From positions 1-19,421 of the forward strand of contig JAHFTN010000011.1 in assembly GCA_023269365.1 (NCBI GenBank): 19,421 nucleotides of DNA. Direction: 5' to 3'. Each line of letters begins with the position of its first letter. Positions within the stretch are counted from its first letter, which is position 1. This document shows, piece by piece, positions 1 to 8,450 of this stretch. The stretch comes from Chlamydiota bacterium. GTDB taxonomy: Bacteria; Chlamydiota; Chlamydiia; Chlamydiales; Rhabdochlamydiaceae. Below the pieces are notes generated by a model. The model worked only from the letters and a program-made list of their open reading frames with translations. It was not told the origin of the DNA and did no database searches. The translations under genes and the position numbers were made by a program.

Positions 1-197
1 AGACGGTGTTGACACCGTTGCCCTTCACCTGCAGCGCTTGGCTCCTTGGCGAGAGTAAGACTTTTGAAAAATCGACCAATGCAGCCCTTGTACAAGATCG
101 GCAGGGCAGACCCATCGCCCTTTTCACCTCTCTTTGGGAAAAGCAGTATAGCATGAAACAGAACCCTCAGCTCGAATTTGTCGATCTTTTGGCTTGA
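1..197 (+). CDS. 3' end of an unidentified gene (partial at window edge)
   Basis: The reading frame is open from the first full codon (base 3) to a TGA at 195-197, so this is the last ~65 residues of a protein that starts before the window. The GTG at 6 is probably internal. The visible tail contains the segment ALVQDRQGRPIALFTSLWEK, an alternating strand-turn-strand pattern with a DRQGRP turn. That is loosely reminiscent of the C-terminal strands of hotdog-fold thioesterases, but too little is present to name a family. It converges with the cyclase B gene, whose stop is 47 bases away, and I see no clear hairpin terminator between them. No function is assigned. Confidence 0.55.
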   Translation, partial: TVLTPLPFTCSAWLLGESKTFEKSTNAALVQDRQGRPIALFTSLWEKQYSMKQNPQLEFVDLLA

Positions 198-244
198 ACC
201 TAAAAACAGCATCAGACTCAAAATTTTGCATTACTTTGCCCCTT

Positions 245-2338
245 TTAATTGCCGTTTTTAGGTTGAAGGAGCTCGCTTACGCGCTTGAGGTAGATCTGGG
301 TGGGGAAGTCTTTGGGGAATTGGGCTGCAATAGAGGCAAAGAGCCCTTTGGCCTCTAAGAACTGCTCTTGTTGCATCGCCTCAAAGGCCGTTGTAAATAG
401 TTTGCATAGGATCACCTCTTCAGAGGTGGGGGCGATGTGCGCCTCTGCATCGAGCTTTCCTAGGAGCTCGTAGATCTTTATCGTTTTTACTTTTCCCTTG
501 ACAAAGACGATATCAAGGGGTCTTGCGATGTAGTCTCCTCCGAGTTTGTGATAGACATCCTCGCTGATGAGGATGGAGGTGTGGTAGATTTTATCCACCT
601 CTTGCAAACGAGCAGCTGTATTCACAGCATCGCCGATGATAGTATAATTCATCCTGTCTTCCGTCCCAATGTTGCCTACAATTGCCATGCCCGTATGGAT
701 CCCGAAGCGAGTGAAAAATTCAGGTCTGTTTTCTTTTTTTCGCTTCGCGTTGAGCTGTTTGAGCTCTGCTTGACAGAGTAGTGCCGCATCACACGCTTTA
801 GAGGGGTGGTCCTGTACATAGAGAGGAGCTCCCCAGAAGGCCATGATCCCAGCGCCGATGAATTTATCGATCGTCCCATTAAGAGATAAAGGAATCTTGA
901 TCATCATATCAAAATATTCGCTTAAAAGGGAAACCAACACATCGATCGACTGAGACTCTACGATGGAAGTGAAATTAGAGACGTTGGAAAAAAAGATCGT
1001 GACCTCCCTCTTCTCCCCACCTAAGGTGATCTCTTGATGGTTTTGGCATAAATTTTTCACAACTTCTCTTGGGACATAACACGCAAACGATTGGACGACG
1101 TGTCTCATAGTATGAATAGCCTGGTCGAGAAGGGAGAATTCATTAATAGTAGAGTTGACCCGTCGCTGGCTTGAGAGATCGAATTGAGAGATTTTATCGA
1201 TCTCTTCAGAAAGGCTTGTGATAGGCGATGAGATCTTTTTAGAGAAGTAGATCACAATAAAAGAAGCAACGAGCAAAATGGCAATTAAGAAAAGAAGGGC
1301 TTTGTGTTGTGTCAGAATAATACTTCTTAGGAAATCTCTTAAGGGAGCGACGACAATGATGATCCAGTCGGTGCTAAAAATTGAGTGGAGCCTTGTTGAA
1401 AAAGAAAGATATTCTATCCCCTGGCTCTCTAAGAGCAAATGGGCCGTTTCAGCATGAGATATAAGTTGATCGAAGGCGAGATGTCCCAACCGAGTTGATT
1501 CCGCGTGAGACAGATCATCATTAGGGATGATGATATGCCCTCTAGAATCGAAAATAAATGCTCTTCCATTTTTTCCGATTTTCTGTGCGGATAAAAATTT
1601 AGAAAAGAGAGTGAAGGATAGGTCTGCTCCTACGACGGCAACAAGAGCCCCTTCCTTATTAAATAGGGACTGTGCGACGGAGATCCCTTTTTGTAATGAG
1701 GGAACAAATGTATATAATCCTGTCCAAAAAAGTTGTTTCGTTTTTTCAGCTCCCTCATACCAAGGGCGTTTTGTCGCATCAGAAGCGGCGGGAGAGAGGG
1801 TTTCTGAAGTGAGTTCCTTAAAGGAATGATCTAAATAGTGCCAATATTCCTTAGAGGGGTTTTTTGCCCTATCTACATAATGTAGGGCGAATTTCACCTC
1901 CTCAGGAAGAGGTTGTGTCGGATTTGTGATGAAATTCTTGTCAGATGTCAATGCAATTTTGATTGTTTCAATCAGACTTCCATTGGGAAAGCCAATATAG
2001 AGATTAGAGAGGTGGGGGTCATCTCTAAGGGCATTTAATAAATAGGAGACGAGGATTGGATTTTTAAATTCTAAAGGGCCGATGACGGGAAGAAATGCCG
2101 TAGAAACTTGTATAAAACGCTCTGAGGCAAAAGCTACCGATTGAAAGTTAGAGAGGACCGCATCGGTCGCTTCTTGAGCAATCACCCTGGAAAAAGAGAA
2201 AATCAATTTATAATTTTTAGAATAGGTGAATACGGTGATGCAAGTAAAAGCAAGAATAAAAAGAGAGAGGAATAGTGCGAGGATATGGACTCTAAGTGTT
2301 CGTTTCGCTCTTATTAATTTTGTGAAAAAGGGGGGCAT
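245..2338 (-). CDS. Membrane class III nucleotide cyclase paralogue B (Cache-HAMP-cyclase), lacks both metal-binding Asp
   Basis: 697 residues. There is one N-terminal membrane helix (~18-40), a periplasmic Cache-type sensor region (~45-340), a second helix (~345-365), a HAMP-type linker (~366-420), a class III cyclase domain (~437-625) and a helical, TPR-like tail (~630-690). Class III cyclases make cAMP or cGMP at a dimer interface: one subunit supplies two metal-binding Asp, the other supplies base-selecting and transition-state residues. Here the first Asp site reads FFSNVSNFT (Asn452) and the second reads FIGAGIMAF (Ala496), so both metal ligands are gone; I confirmed the codons AAC and GCT. 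The partner-side residues are all kept: Lys492, Thr566, Asn573 and Arg577 in DKFIG and YTIIGDAVNTAARL. Lys plus Thr suggests ATP preference. The gene follows paralogue A after 12 bases with a good AGAGGA ribosome site. Alone it should be inactive; it could be a pseudoenzyme or one half of a heterodimer. Confidence 0.9.
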   Translation of the reverse strand: MPPFFTKLIRAKRTLRVHILALFLSLFILAFTCITVFTYSKNYKLIFSFSRVIAQEATDAVLSNFQSVAFASERFIQVSTAFLPVIGPLEFKNPILVSYLLNALRDDPHLSNLYIGFPNGSLIETIKIALTSDKNFITNPTQPLPEEVKFALHYVDRAKNPSKEYWHYLDHSFKELTSETLSPAASDATKRPWYEGAEKTKQLFWTGLYTFVPSLQKGISVAQSLFNKEGALVAVVGADLSFTLFSKFLSAQKIGKNGRAFIFDSRGHIIIPNDDLSHAESTRLGHLAFDQLISHAETAHLLLESQGIEYLSFSTRLHSIFSTDWIIIVVAPLRDFLRSIILTQHKALLFLIAILLVASFIVIYFSKKISSPITSLSEEIDKISQFDLSSQRRVNSTINEFSLLDQAIHTMRHVVQSFACYVPREVVKNLCQNHQEITLGGEKREVTIFFSNVSNFTSIVESQSIDVLVSLLSEYFDMMIKIPLSLNGTIDKFIGAGIMAFWGAPLYVQDHPSKACDAALLCQAELKQLNAKRKKENRPEFFTRFGIHTGMAIVGNIGTEDRMNYTIIGDAVNTAARLQEVDKIYHTSILISEDVYHKLGGDYIARPLDIVFVKGKVKTIKIYELLGKLDAEAHIAPTSEEVILCKLFTTAFEAMQQEQFLEAKGLFASIAAQFPKDFPTQIYLKRVSELLQPKNGN

Positions 2339-2350
2339 TTTTCCTCTTCT

Positions 2351-4429
2351 TTATGTGGGGGTCTTTTTTAGCATTTCTGTGATGCGCTTGAGCTGGATTT
2401 GTGTGGGGAAGTCATCGGGAAATTGATTTGCAATAAAGAGAAAGAGCCCCTTTGCTTCTAGGAGCTGCCCTTGTTGCATTGCCTCATAGGCCTTCGCAAA
2501 TAACTGACATAGGGTAATTTCTTCAGAGGTAGGAGCGATGTAAGGCTCTGCGTTGAGCTTTCCTAGGAGCTCGTAGATCTTTACGGTTTTTACTTTGCCC
2601 TTGACCAAGACGGTGTCAAGAGGCCTTGCGATGTAGCTGGGGCCGAGGTTGTGATAGGTCTCTTCACTGATGAGAATGGAGGTATGGTAGGTCTTATCGA
2701 CCTCTTGCAAACAAACTGTGATGTTCACAGCATCGCCGATGATGGTGTAGTTCATCCGGTCGCGAGTGCCGATGTTGCCGACAATGACCGTACCGGTGTG
2801 GATCCCAAAGCGAGTGAAGAATTCGGGCTTATTTTCTTTTTTTCGTTTTTGGTTAAAGTTTCTGAGCTCAGCTTGGCATAGAAGAGCCGCATCACACGCT
2901 CTAGAGGCATGATCTTCTTCATAGAGGGGGGCTCCCCAAAAGGCCATGATCCCATCGCCGATAAATTTATCGATCGTTCCCTTTTGAGATAAGAGGATTT
3001 TTGCCATCACATCAAAATATTCTCTCAATAGGGGAAGTAGCACATCGATCGGCTGGGATTCTGTAATGGAAGTGAAATTGGAGACATCGGAAGAAAAGAT
3101 CGTGATTTCCTTCTTTTCTCCCCCCAAAACAATCTCCTGGCGATTTTGGCATAATTTTTTTACGACCTCTTTAGGGATGTAGCGCGCAAACGATTGGACA
3201 ACATGCCTCATGGTATTAATGGCACCATCGAGCAAGCTAATCTCATTGACAGTGGAGTCAATGCGTTTTTTACTTGAGAGATCGAATTTGGAGATCTTCT
3301 CGATCTCTGTAGAAAGAGTCGAAATCGGAGAGGAGAGCTTCTTAGAAAAATAAATAATGACACAAGTTACAATGACTAGAATCGCTGCAAAAAAAAGAAA
3401 AATTAGGTTTTGTATTCTAGTGATGGCTCCTAAAAAATCTTCTAAGGGAGACACGACGACGATCATCCAGTCCGTTCCAAAAATATAGGGGAGTTTGGTG
3501 ACAAAGGAAAGGTACTTTACTCCTTTGTAATCTAAAATAAAGTGGGGAGATTCAGGATGGGCCTTGAATTGGTTATAAGCAATTTTGCTTAGAGCAGAAA
3601 AAGGATTTGTATCAGTAATAATACTATCTCCCTGAGAATCGAAGAGAAAGGCTTTCCCCTGTTTTCCTACCTTTTGTTTCGATAAAAAATCAGAGAACTG
3701 GGTAAAGGAAAGGTTAGCTCCCACGACGGCCAAAATAGTGTTTTGAGAGTCCAAAACGGGCGTTGCCACCGAGATCCCCTTTTGCAAGGAAGGGCCAAAT
3801 GTATACACCCCGGTCCAAAACAACTTTTTTGTTCTCGTTACCCCTTCATACCAAGGTTGTCTAGTGGCATTAATAGAAGCGGGGATAATCTTTTCTGAAG
3901 CAAGCAGCTCAAAGGAGTCGTTCAAATAATTCCATGTCTCTACAGAAGGATGCTGAGTCTGATCTACCAAGCGCAAGACAAAGGTAGCGTCTTTAGGAAG
4001 AGGTTGAGAGGAGTCTGAGAGGAAATTTTTATGGGAAGTAAAGGCTAAAGACATTGTTCCTATGGCGCTCCCATCAGGAAGCCCTACAAACATATTGGAA
4101 AAATGGGGGTCGTATTTCAAAATATTTAAGAGGTAAGAGACGAGAATCGGATTGCTTTCCGTCACAGGGCCCATTGTAGGAAGAAAGTCGGCTAGCGTTT
4201 GCACGTTCCATTCCGCCGGTAAAACAATCGACTGAAATTTTGAAAGGATCGTGTGAATTGACTCTTTGGCAACAACTTTTGAAAAGGAGAGGATTGATTT
4301 ATAGTTTTCAGAATAAGTAAATGTGACGATACAGGCAAAAGAGAGAACAAATAAAGAGAGAAACAGCGAGAGGATGTAAACTCTGAACGTCCTCGTCCTT
4401 CCTATAAAGTGCGCAAAAATTTTTAGCAT
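2351..4429 (-). CDS. Membrane class III nucleotide cyclase paralogue A (Cache-HAMP-cyclase), lacks transition-state Arg
   Basis: 692 residues, similar to the downstream paralogue along its whole length and with the same order of parts: membrane helix (~17-38), Cache-type sensor region, second helix (~342-361), HAMP linker, cyclase domain (~433-620) and a helical tail. Both metal-binding aspartates are present: Asp448 in FSSDVSNFT and Asp492 in FIGDGIMAFWGAP, 44 residues apart as is usual for the family. Lys488, Thr562 and Asn569 are present. However, the arginine four residues after the Asn, which stabilises the transition state, is Cys573 (AVNITVCLQ, codon TGT, one transition from CGT). A homodimer would therefore be crippled. 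It is first in a two-gene operon, with a purine-rich ribosome site (AAGGGA) and a plausible sigma-70-type promoter upstream. Membership in class III is certain; activity and product are inferred. Confidence 0.9.
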   Translation of the reverse strand: MLKIFAHFIGRTRTFRVYILSLFLSLFVLSFACIVTFTYSENYKSILSFSKVVAKESIHTILSKFQSIVLPAEWNVQTLADFLPTMGPVTESNPILVSYLLNILKYDPHFSNMFVGLPDGSAIGTMSLAFTSHKNFLSDSSQPLPKDATFVLRLVDQTQHPSVETWNYLNDSFELLASEKIIPASINATRQPWYEGVTRTKKLFWTGVYTFGPSLQKGISVATPVLDSQNTILAVVGANLSFTQFSDFLSKQKVGKQGKAFLFDSQGDSIITDTNPFSALSKIAYNQFKAHPESPHFILDYKGVKYLSFVTKLPYIFGTDWMIVVVSPLEDFLGAITRIQNLIFLFFAAILVIVTCVIIYFSKKLSSPISTLSTEIEKISKFDLSSKKRIDSTVNEISLLDGAINTMRHVVQSFARYIPKEVVKKLCQNRQEIVLGGEKKEITIFSSDVSNFTSITESQPIDVLLPLLREYFDVMAKILLSQKGTIDKFIGDGIMAFWGAPLYEEDHASRACDAALLCQAELRNFNQKRKKENKPEFFTRFGIHTGTVIVGNIGTRDRMNYTIIGDAVNITVCLQEVDKTYHTSILISEETYHNLGPSYIARPLDTVLVKGKVKTVKIYELLGKLNAEPYIAPTSEEITLCQLFAKAYEAMQQGQLLEAKGLFLFIANQFPDDFPTQIQLKRITEMLKKTPT

Positions 4430-4464
4430 TCCCTTCCCTTTTCTTCTTGTACAGGAGTTTTTTT

Positions 4465-4494
4465 ATACTAGAATTTATTTTGTGAAAATGTCAA
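4465..4494 (-). promoter_or_regulatory. Candidate sigma-70-type promoter of the cyclase operon
   Basis: On the minus strand a perfect TTGACA -35 box (bases 4494-4489) is followed after 18 bases by TAGTAT (4470-4465), about 36 bases upstream of the cyclase A start codon. No other match of this quality was seen in the 96-base gap shared with the divergent peptidase gene. Confidence 0.5.
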
Positions 4495-4525
4495 TGTCCC
4501 TCATATTTTCTAAAGCAGGTTGATC

Positions 4526-6064
4526 ATGTCCCATCCCTTTGAAACATTTTGCAACGCGTTCATTCTTCTTATTGAGAAAAAAACTACCTTGGTCAACAAA
4601 GCTTCTTGGCTGCTCGAAACAACGGGGGCATCGGACGCGGCCGACCTGAGGGCGGCATTGGATGGGGAGCTCAAAACCCTTTTCAGTGATGCCAACACCT
4701 ACCATCAACTTCTTGAATGGGAAAAAGAGGGGGTGCTCTCTCAACGGGAACTCAACGTCCTTGTGCGCGCATTTAAACAGGCCCAGGTCGATCCAGAGCT
4801 TCTAGACATGCTTTCTCGTAAAGAAGCGCTACTCGCTCAGAGTTATGCGACATTTAGGCCGCAACTCGATGGCAAGGAAGTAGGGGTCAATACATTGAAA
4901 GAGATTCTTAAAAAAGAGCTGTCCGTAGAGAAGAGGCAAAAGGCCTGGGAAGCCTCCAAGCAAGGAGGAGAGGTGTTTGCTCCCCAAATCCTAGAGCTTG
5001 TACATCTGCGAAATCGGGTGGCCCACGAGTTAGGGTATGTCGATTTTTTCCAGATGCAGTTAACTCTCCAGGAAATCGACCCCGAGTGGCTCTTCACCAC
5101 GCTAGAGACCCTCTCTCAAGCTTCGGAAGGAGCTTATGGAACTTTGATGCAAGAGATCACACAAGCGCAATCTCATCGGTTTGGAGTCACTCCCGAGGCG
5201 TTTGGCCCTTGGGCTTGGAGCGAGCCTTTTTCCCAAGAAGATCCTCTCGATGTGGAAGAACTCGATCAGCTTGTTTGCGGGGTCGACATGATAGAGGCGT
5301 GTCGCCATTTTTACTCTTTGATGGGATTCGATGTCTCTGCCATCCTCGCTCGTAGCGATATGCTAGAGCGCCCGGGAAAGTCTCAGGGCGCCTTTTGTGT
5401 GCACATCGATCGGAAGGGGGATATCAGGACGTTAAACAATGTGAAAAGCACACTCAAGTGGTTAGAAACTCTGCTCCATGAACTCGGTCATGCCATCTAC
5501 GAACAGGGGTTAGACCCTAAGCTCCCGTGGCTGCTGCGAGAGCCTTCCCATACGATGACAACGGAGGCGATGGCACTCCTTGCCGGGCGGCAAGCCTACC
5601 GTTCAGCCTCTCTCCAACTCCTCGTGGGAAAAGTCTCGCCCCAAGCGGAGAGAAGTTTAAAGCGGCGCCAGTTGATCTTTAGCCGCTGGGTCCTCGTGAT
5701 GACCACTTTTGAGCGGGGGCTCTATCAGAATCCGGCTCAAGATCTAAATCAGTTGTGGTGGGAGTGTGTCGAGAGGTATCAAAAAATTCGTCCTCCAAAG
5801 GGGCGCAAAGGGAAGGCCGACTGGGCCACCAAAGATCATATCGGCATCGCTCCTGTTTATTATTTCAGCTACCTGCTGGGAGAGCTTTTTGCTTCTTCGA
5901 TAGAAAAGGCAATCCCTAACCTCGCTACAGAGCGGGCGGGCCGATTTTTACAAGAAAAGCTTTTCTTCCCCGGCAATAGCCTCTCGTGGGATCGGCTTAT
6001 CGCACAGGTGACAGGAGCGCCCCTCTCTCCTCAGGCCTGGCTCGAAGAGTTTGCAGACACCTGA
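4526..6064 (+). CDS. Zinc metallopeptidase of the M2/M3 type (gluzincin, HExxH)
   Basis: 512 residues from the ATG at 4526, which follows AGCAGG; a TTG two codons earlier is a weaker start. The zinc-site motif HELGH lies at residues 318-322, with the general base Glu319. The likely third zinc ligand is Glu347 in HTMTTEAMALL, 25 residues after the second His, close to the spacing in angiotensin-converting-enzyme-type (M2) peptidases. Other shared features are the helical N-terminal half with LRNRVAHELGY, and near the C-terminus HIGIAPVYYFSYLLGE, which resembles the substrate-binding His/Tyr segment of M2 enzymes. There is no signal peptide, so it is probably a cytoplasmic oligopeptidase or carboxypeptidase. 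The gene is divergent from the cyclase operon and its 3' end overlaps the convergent small gene at 6031-6357 by 34 bases. The M32 (Taq carboxypeptidase) family was considered, but its HESQ signature is absent. Confidence 0.8.
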   Translation: MSHPFETFCNAFILLIEKKTTLVNKASWLLETTGASDAADLRAALDGELKTLFSDANTYHQLLEWEKEGVLSQRELNVLVRAFKQAQVDPELLDMLSRKEALLAQSYATFRPQLDGKEVGVNTLKEILKKELSVEKRQKAWEASKQGGEVFAPQILELVHLRNRVAHELGYVDFFQMQLTLQEIDPEWLFTTLETLSQASEGAYGTLMQEITQAQSHRFGVTPEAFGPWAWSEPFSQEDPLDVEELDQLVCGVDMIEACRHFYSLMGFDVSAILARSDMLERPGKSQGAFCVHIDRKGDIRTLNNVKSTLKWLETLLHELGHAIYEQGLDPKLPWLLREPSHTMTTEAMALLAGRQAYRSASLQLLVGKVSPQAERSLKRRQLIFSRWVLVMTTFERGLYQNPAQDLNQLWWECVERYQKIRPPKGRKGKADWATKDHIGIAPVYYFSYLLGELFASSIEKAIPNLATERAGRFLQEKLFFPGNSLSWDRLIAQVTGAPLSPQAWLEEFADT

Positions 6065-6357
6065 ATGTAATAGAGCTCAGAAACTCCTTGAACAGGTTGT
6101 CCCGATTGGTAAAGGGCTTTGATCTTGTCTTTATCGATAACTTCTTGCATCTTGACAGCTTCCATCCGGCGCGCCTCTTCAAGGGAAGTCTTAATAGAAA
6201 GCCGAGAGATACATTTCACGATGTAGTGAGGAAGGTGCAGAGTTTTTTTTGTCATCTTAGCCATGATGCTAGCGCTGAGTTCCTTTTTTTTCTTCTCTAG
6301 CTCTTCGATCTGGGCAGTTAGCTCTTTGTAGAGATGCAGCTCTTCTTCGATCTCCAT
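6031..6357 (-). CDS. Small coiled-coil protein of unknown function, coupled to lysS
   Basis: 108 residues. The first ~35 are a charged heptad-like helix (YKELTAQIEELEKKKKELSA) that should form a coiled coil. They are followed by a basic middle section and a second helix rich in Glu, Lys and Met (EEARRMEAVKMQEVIDKDK). There are no cysteines suggesting a metal site, no signal peptide and no membrane segment. The start codon comes 2 bases after the lysS stop, so translation is probably coupled to lysS. The 3' end overlaps the convergent metallopeptidase gene by 34 bases. I do not recognise the family. The operon position and clean frame argue that it is a real gene. Confidence 0.6.
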   Translation of the reverse strand: MEIEEELHLYKELTAQIEELEKKKKELSASIMAKMTKKTLHLPHYIVKCISRLSIKTSLEEARRMEAVKMQEVIDKDKIKALYQSGQPVQGVSELYYIQVSANSSSQA

Positions 6358-6359
6358 AG

Positions 6360-7919
6360 CTATTCCCCAGGGCGCATGAGGGGGAAGTAGAGAATGTCGC
6401 GGATCGAGTGGACTTTTGTAAAGAGCATCACGAGCCGATCGATCCCGATTCCAAGGCCCCCCGTCGGGGGCATCCCTTGACAGATTGCCTCGAGGAATTC
6501 TTCATCGAGTGGCGAGGCCTCTTCATCTCCCGCTGCGCGCTTCCCTGCTTGCGTCTCGAGGAGCTCTCTTTGCAAGAGGGGGTCGTTGAGCTCGCTGTAC
6601 GAGTTGCAAAACTCACACCCTAAAATAAAGCTCTCAAAACGCTCGACAAATCCCTCTTTTCTAAGCTCAGGGTCTCTATGGAGTTTACAAAGGGGCGTTG
6701 TCTCAATAGGATGGTCGATGATGTGATGGGGCTGGATCAGGTGCTCTTCTACAAAAGTCTCAAATAATAGAGCGATGAGAGAGCCCCTTGAGGCTTTGTT
6801 GACAACGGCAGGATCCAATGAGCCTTTTTCAAGCAATCCCTTGCGCATCTCTTGTTCATTCATCTTATCCACATCGAAATGGGCATATTCTTTAATGCTT
6901 TCTTTCATAGAGAGACGCTTCCAGGGCGCCTTCACATCTATAGTTTTTGTCCCTTCTTCGAATGAAAGCTCCGTTGTTCCAAATAAGCCCAGTGCCACTT
7001 TCTCAAACAAATTTTCCACGAGGACCATCATATCGTGATAGTCCCAATAGGCGGCATACGCCTCTAACATGGTAAATTCAGGGTTATGGGTCCTATCGAT
7101 CCCCTCGTTGCGAAACACCTTGCCGATCTCAAAGATCTTTAAAAGCCCCCCGACCATCAATTTTTTCAGAGGGATTTCTAGCGAGATGCGCAAAAACATC
7201 TCTTGATCCAAAGCGTTGAGCGTCGTTGTAAATGGCTTTGCCTGAGCGCCTCCGTAGCTATTTTGCAACACGGGGGTCTCTACTTCCATAAATCCCAGCT
7301 CATGAAACGCTTCTCGCACGGTACGCACAACTTTTGAGCGGATCTGAAAGGTTTGCACGACATCGGCGTTCGCAATCAGATCGAGCCACCGCTTGCGGTA
7401 GCGCACCCCCTTGTCGGCAAGGCCGCTATGTTTATCGGGCAAGGGCAGCAGCGTTTTGCACAACACCACGACCCGTTTTGCAAAGAGGGTCAACTCCCCC
7501 TTCTGCGTGCGGAAGAGGTGCCCTTCAACACCCAAGATGTCTCCTAAATCAACTTTTTTCTCGATACACTTGATCGCCGACATCTCTGCCGTAGGGAAGA
7601 ACCCTTCTAGCTGAGTCAAATCCCTGTTGAACATCACTTGGATCCGTCCCGTCTCGTCTTGCAAATGGGCAAACGCATTTTTTCCCATCGCGCGAAAAAG
7701 AACGAGTCTTCCCGCCACGTTTGCCTGCGGCGTCGTCCCCGCCGCCCCGTCTTCGCTATGTCCGAGCTCCTTCCCTTCCCACTCCTGGCACAGCTTGCCG
7801 GCCGTCGTCGTCGGCATAAATTTAGCCGGAAAAGGATCGATGCCAAGCGCCCGCAGATCCGCCAGTTTGGTGGAGCGGTTGATGAACTCTTCGTGTTGCG
7901 TGTAATCAGGCTCTGTCAT
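6360..7919 (-). CDS. lysS: Lysyl-tRNA synthetase, class II
   Basis: 519 residues, close to the usual ~500-530. The enzyme attaches lysine to tRNA-Lys with ATP in the cytoplasm. The N-terminal OB-fold anticodon-binding domain is at ~65-165 (VAGRLVLFRAMGKNAFAHLQD). The catalytic domain starts near RYRKRWLDLIAN and contains class II motif 1 (FHELGFMEVETPVLQ), motif 2 (KVFRNEGIDRTHNPEFTMLE) and motif 3 (GLGIGIDRLVML) near the C-terminus. The ATG has no strong Shine-Dalgarno sequence; the leader is short and A/T-rich. The gene has its own likely promoter just upstream and is followed after 2 bases by a small coiled-coil gene. In Chlamydia trachomatis lysS lies a few genes from priA in the same orientation; here an AT-rich operon separates the two. 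The assignment is secure. Confidence 0.97.
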   Translation of the reverse strand: MTEPDYTQHEEFINRSTKLADLRALGIDPFPAKFMPTTTAGKLCQEWEGKELGHSEDGAAGTTPQANVAGRLVLFRAMGKNAFAHLQDETGRIQVMFNRDLTQLEGFFPTAEMSAIKCIEKKVDLGDILGVEGHLFRTQKGELTLFAKRVVVLCKTLLPLPDKHSGLADKGVRYRKRWLDLIANADVVQTFQIRSKVVRTVREAFHELGFMEVETPVLQNSYGGAQAKPFTTTLNALDQEMFLRISLEIPLKKLMVGGLLKIFEIGKVFRNEGIDRTHNPEFTMLEAYAAYWDYHDMMVLVENLFEKVALGLFGTTELSFEEGTKTIDVKAPWKRLSMKESIKEYAHFDVDKMNEQEMRKGLLEKGSLDPAVVNKASRGSLIALLFETFVEEHLIQPHHIIDHPIETTPLCKLHRDPELRKEGFVERFESFILGCEFCNSYSELNDPLLQRELLETQAGKRAAGDEEASPLDEEFLEAICQGMPPTGGLGIGIDRLVMLFTKVHSIRDILYFPLMRPGE

Positions 7920-7950
7920 AAGAATTTACCGTAAAATAGAAGAATTTCAC

Positions 7951-7979
7951 AGTGTAGCGTCTTGCTTGGAAATGCGCAA
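7951..7979 (-). promoter_or_regulatory. Candidate promoter of lysS
   Basis: On the minus strand TTGCGC (7979-7974) and TACACT (7956-7951) are separated by exactly 17 bases. The -10 box ends 31 bases upstream of the lysS ATG, giving a leader of about 25 bases. It lies just downstream of the decayed repeat at 8004-8102, so lysS is probably transcribed independently of the upstream operon. Confidence 0.5.
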
Positions 7980-8003
7980 GGATTTCGCCTGAGTTTCTCT
8001 GCT

Positions 8004-8102
8004 TTTAAAGTTAATTTTTACCCATGAGTAATGACCTTGCCCCTATATTTAGGCCCATAGAGAGACATTGGAAATTGCGGAGGGTTTTTCAGCTTGAGCT
8101 AA
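8004..8102 (-). pseudogene. Decayed second copy of the 3' end of the Nudix-like/adenylate kinase gene
   Basis: Bases 8051-8102 match 8701-8752, inside the coding 3' end of the fusion gene, at 51 of 52 positions. Bases 8004-8050 correspond to 8641-8700 but are 13 bases shorter and diverged in the middle; the outermost AAAGTTAATTTTTACCCAT is shared exactly. Read on the minus strand the copy encodes LAQAEKPSAISNVSLWA and then stops, so the membrane-anchor segment is lost. The two copies are offset by 637-650 bases and bracket the Sel1-like fragment and the small membrane protein gene. It is a relic of a tandem duplication or of a recombination event, not a functional gene. Confidence 0.85.
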
Positions 8103-8108
8103 AACTCT

Positions 8109-8423
8109 TTACAGAATCTTCATCTCAAATAAGAGTTTAATTAAAAATATGATCGTAAAACCTACTAAAATAAGTCCCACTAGCCTCAGGGAGGATTCCC
8201 GATCCTGATAATGCGCTTCTTGCAAGACAATCCAAGCAGCTAATGCACTCCACACACTCAGTCCAGCTTCCACAGGAAGAGAAATAGGGTATAACCAAAG
8301 TATTGTACCTGCGAACAGGATCGTGTAGTATAAATATTTTTTTCGCTTACTTTTGATGCACTTATAAACAGCCCAGGCTAATAGCAAAAGAGCACAAACA
8401 AATTCGATTTTTTCTTTAGTCAT
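8109..8423 (-). CDS. Small four-helix membrane protein of unknown function
   Basis: 104 residues with four hydrophobic stretches, near residues 8-22, 31-50, 53-69 and 80-100, separated by short basic or polar turns (KCIKSKRKK after helix 1, EAHYQDRESS before helix 4). The start ATG is preceded by a strong GGAGG Shine-Dalgarno about 6 bases away, which supports it as a real gene. It is the last intact gene of the accessory operon, and its stop lies 6 bases before the decayed repeat. The positive-inside pattern puts the loop after helix 1 in the cytoplasm. No recognisable catalytic or transport motif is visible and I cannot assign a family. Confidence 0.65.
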   Translation of the reverse strand: MTKEKIEFVCALLLLAWAVYKCIKSKRKKYLYYTILFAGTILWLYPISLPVEAGLSVWSALAAWIVLQEAHYQDRESSLRLVGLILVGFTIIFLIKLLFEMKIL

Positions 8424-8450
8424 TCCCTACCTCCGAATGAACGCGCCCTT

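Noticed and set aside
245..2338. Cyclase B as a plain pseudogene
   Set aside because: The frame is intact over 697 codons, it has a good ribosome site, and all partner-side catalytic residues are preserved. This is not what random decay would leave.
4526..6064. Assignment of the HExxH peptidase to family M32 (Taq carboxypeptidase)
   Set aside because: The length fits, but the HESQ signature after HExxH is absent. The HTMTTEA segment and the C-terminal His/Tyr block fit M2/M3-type enzymes better.
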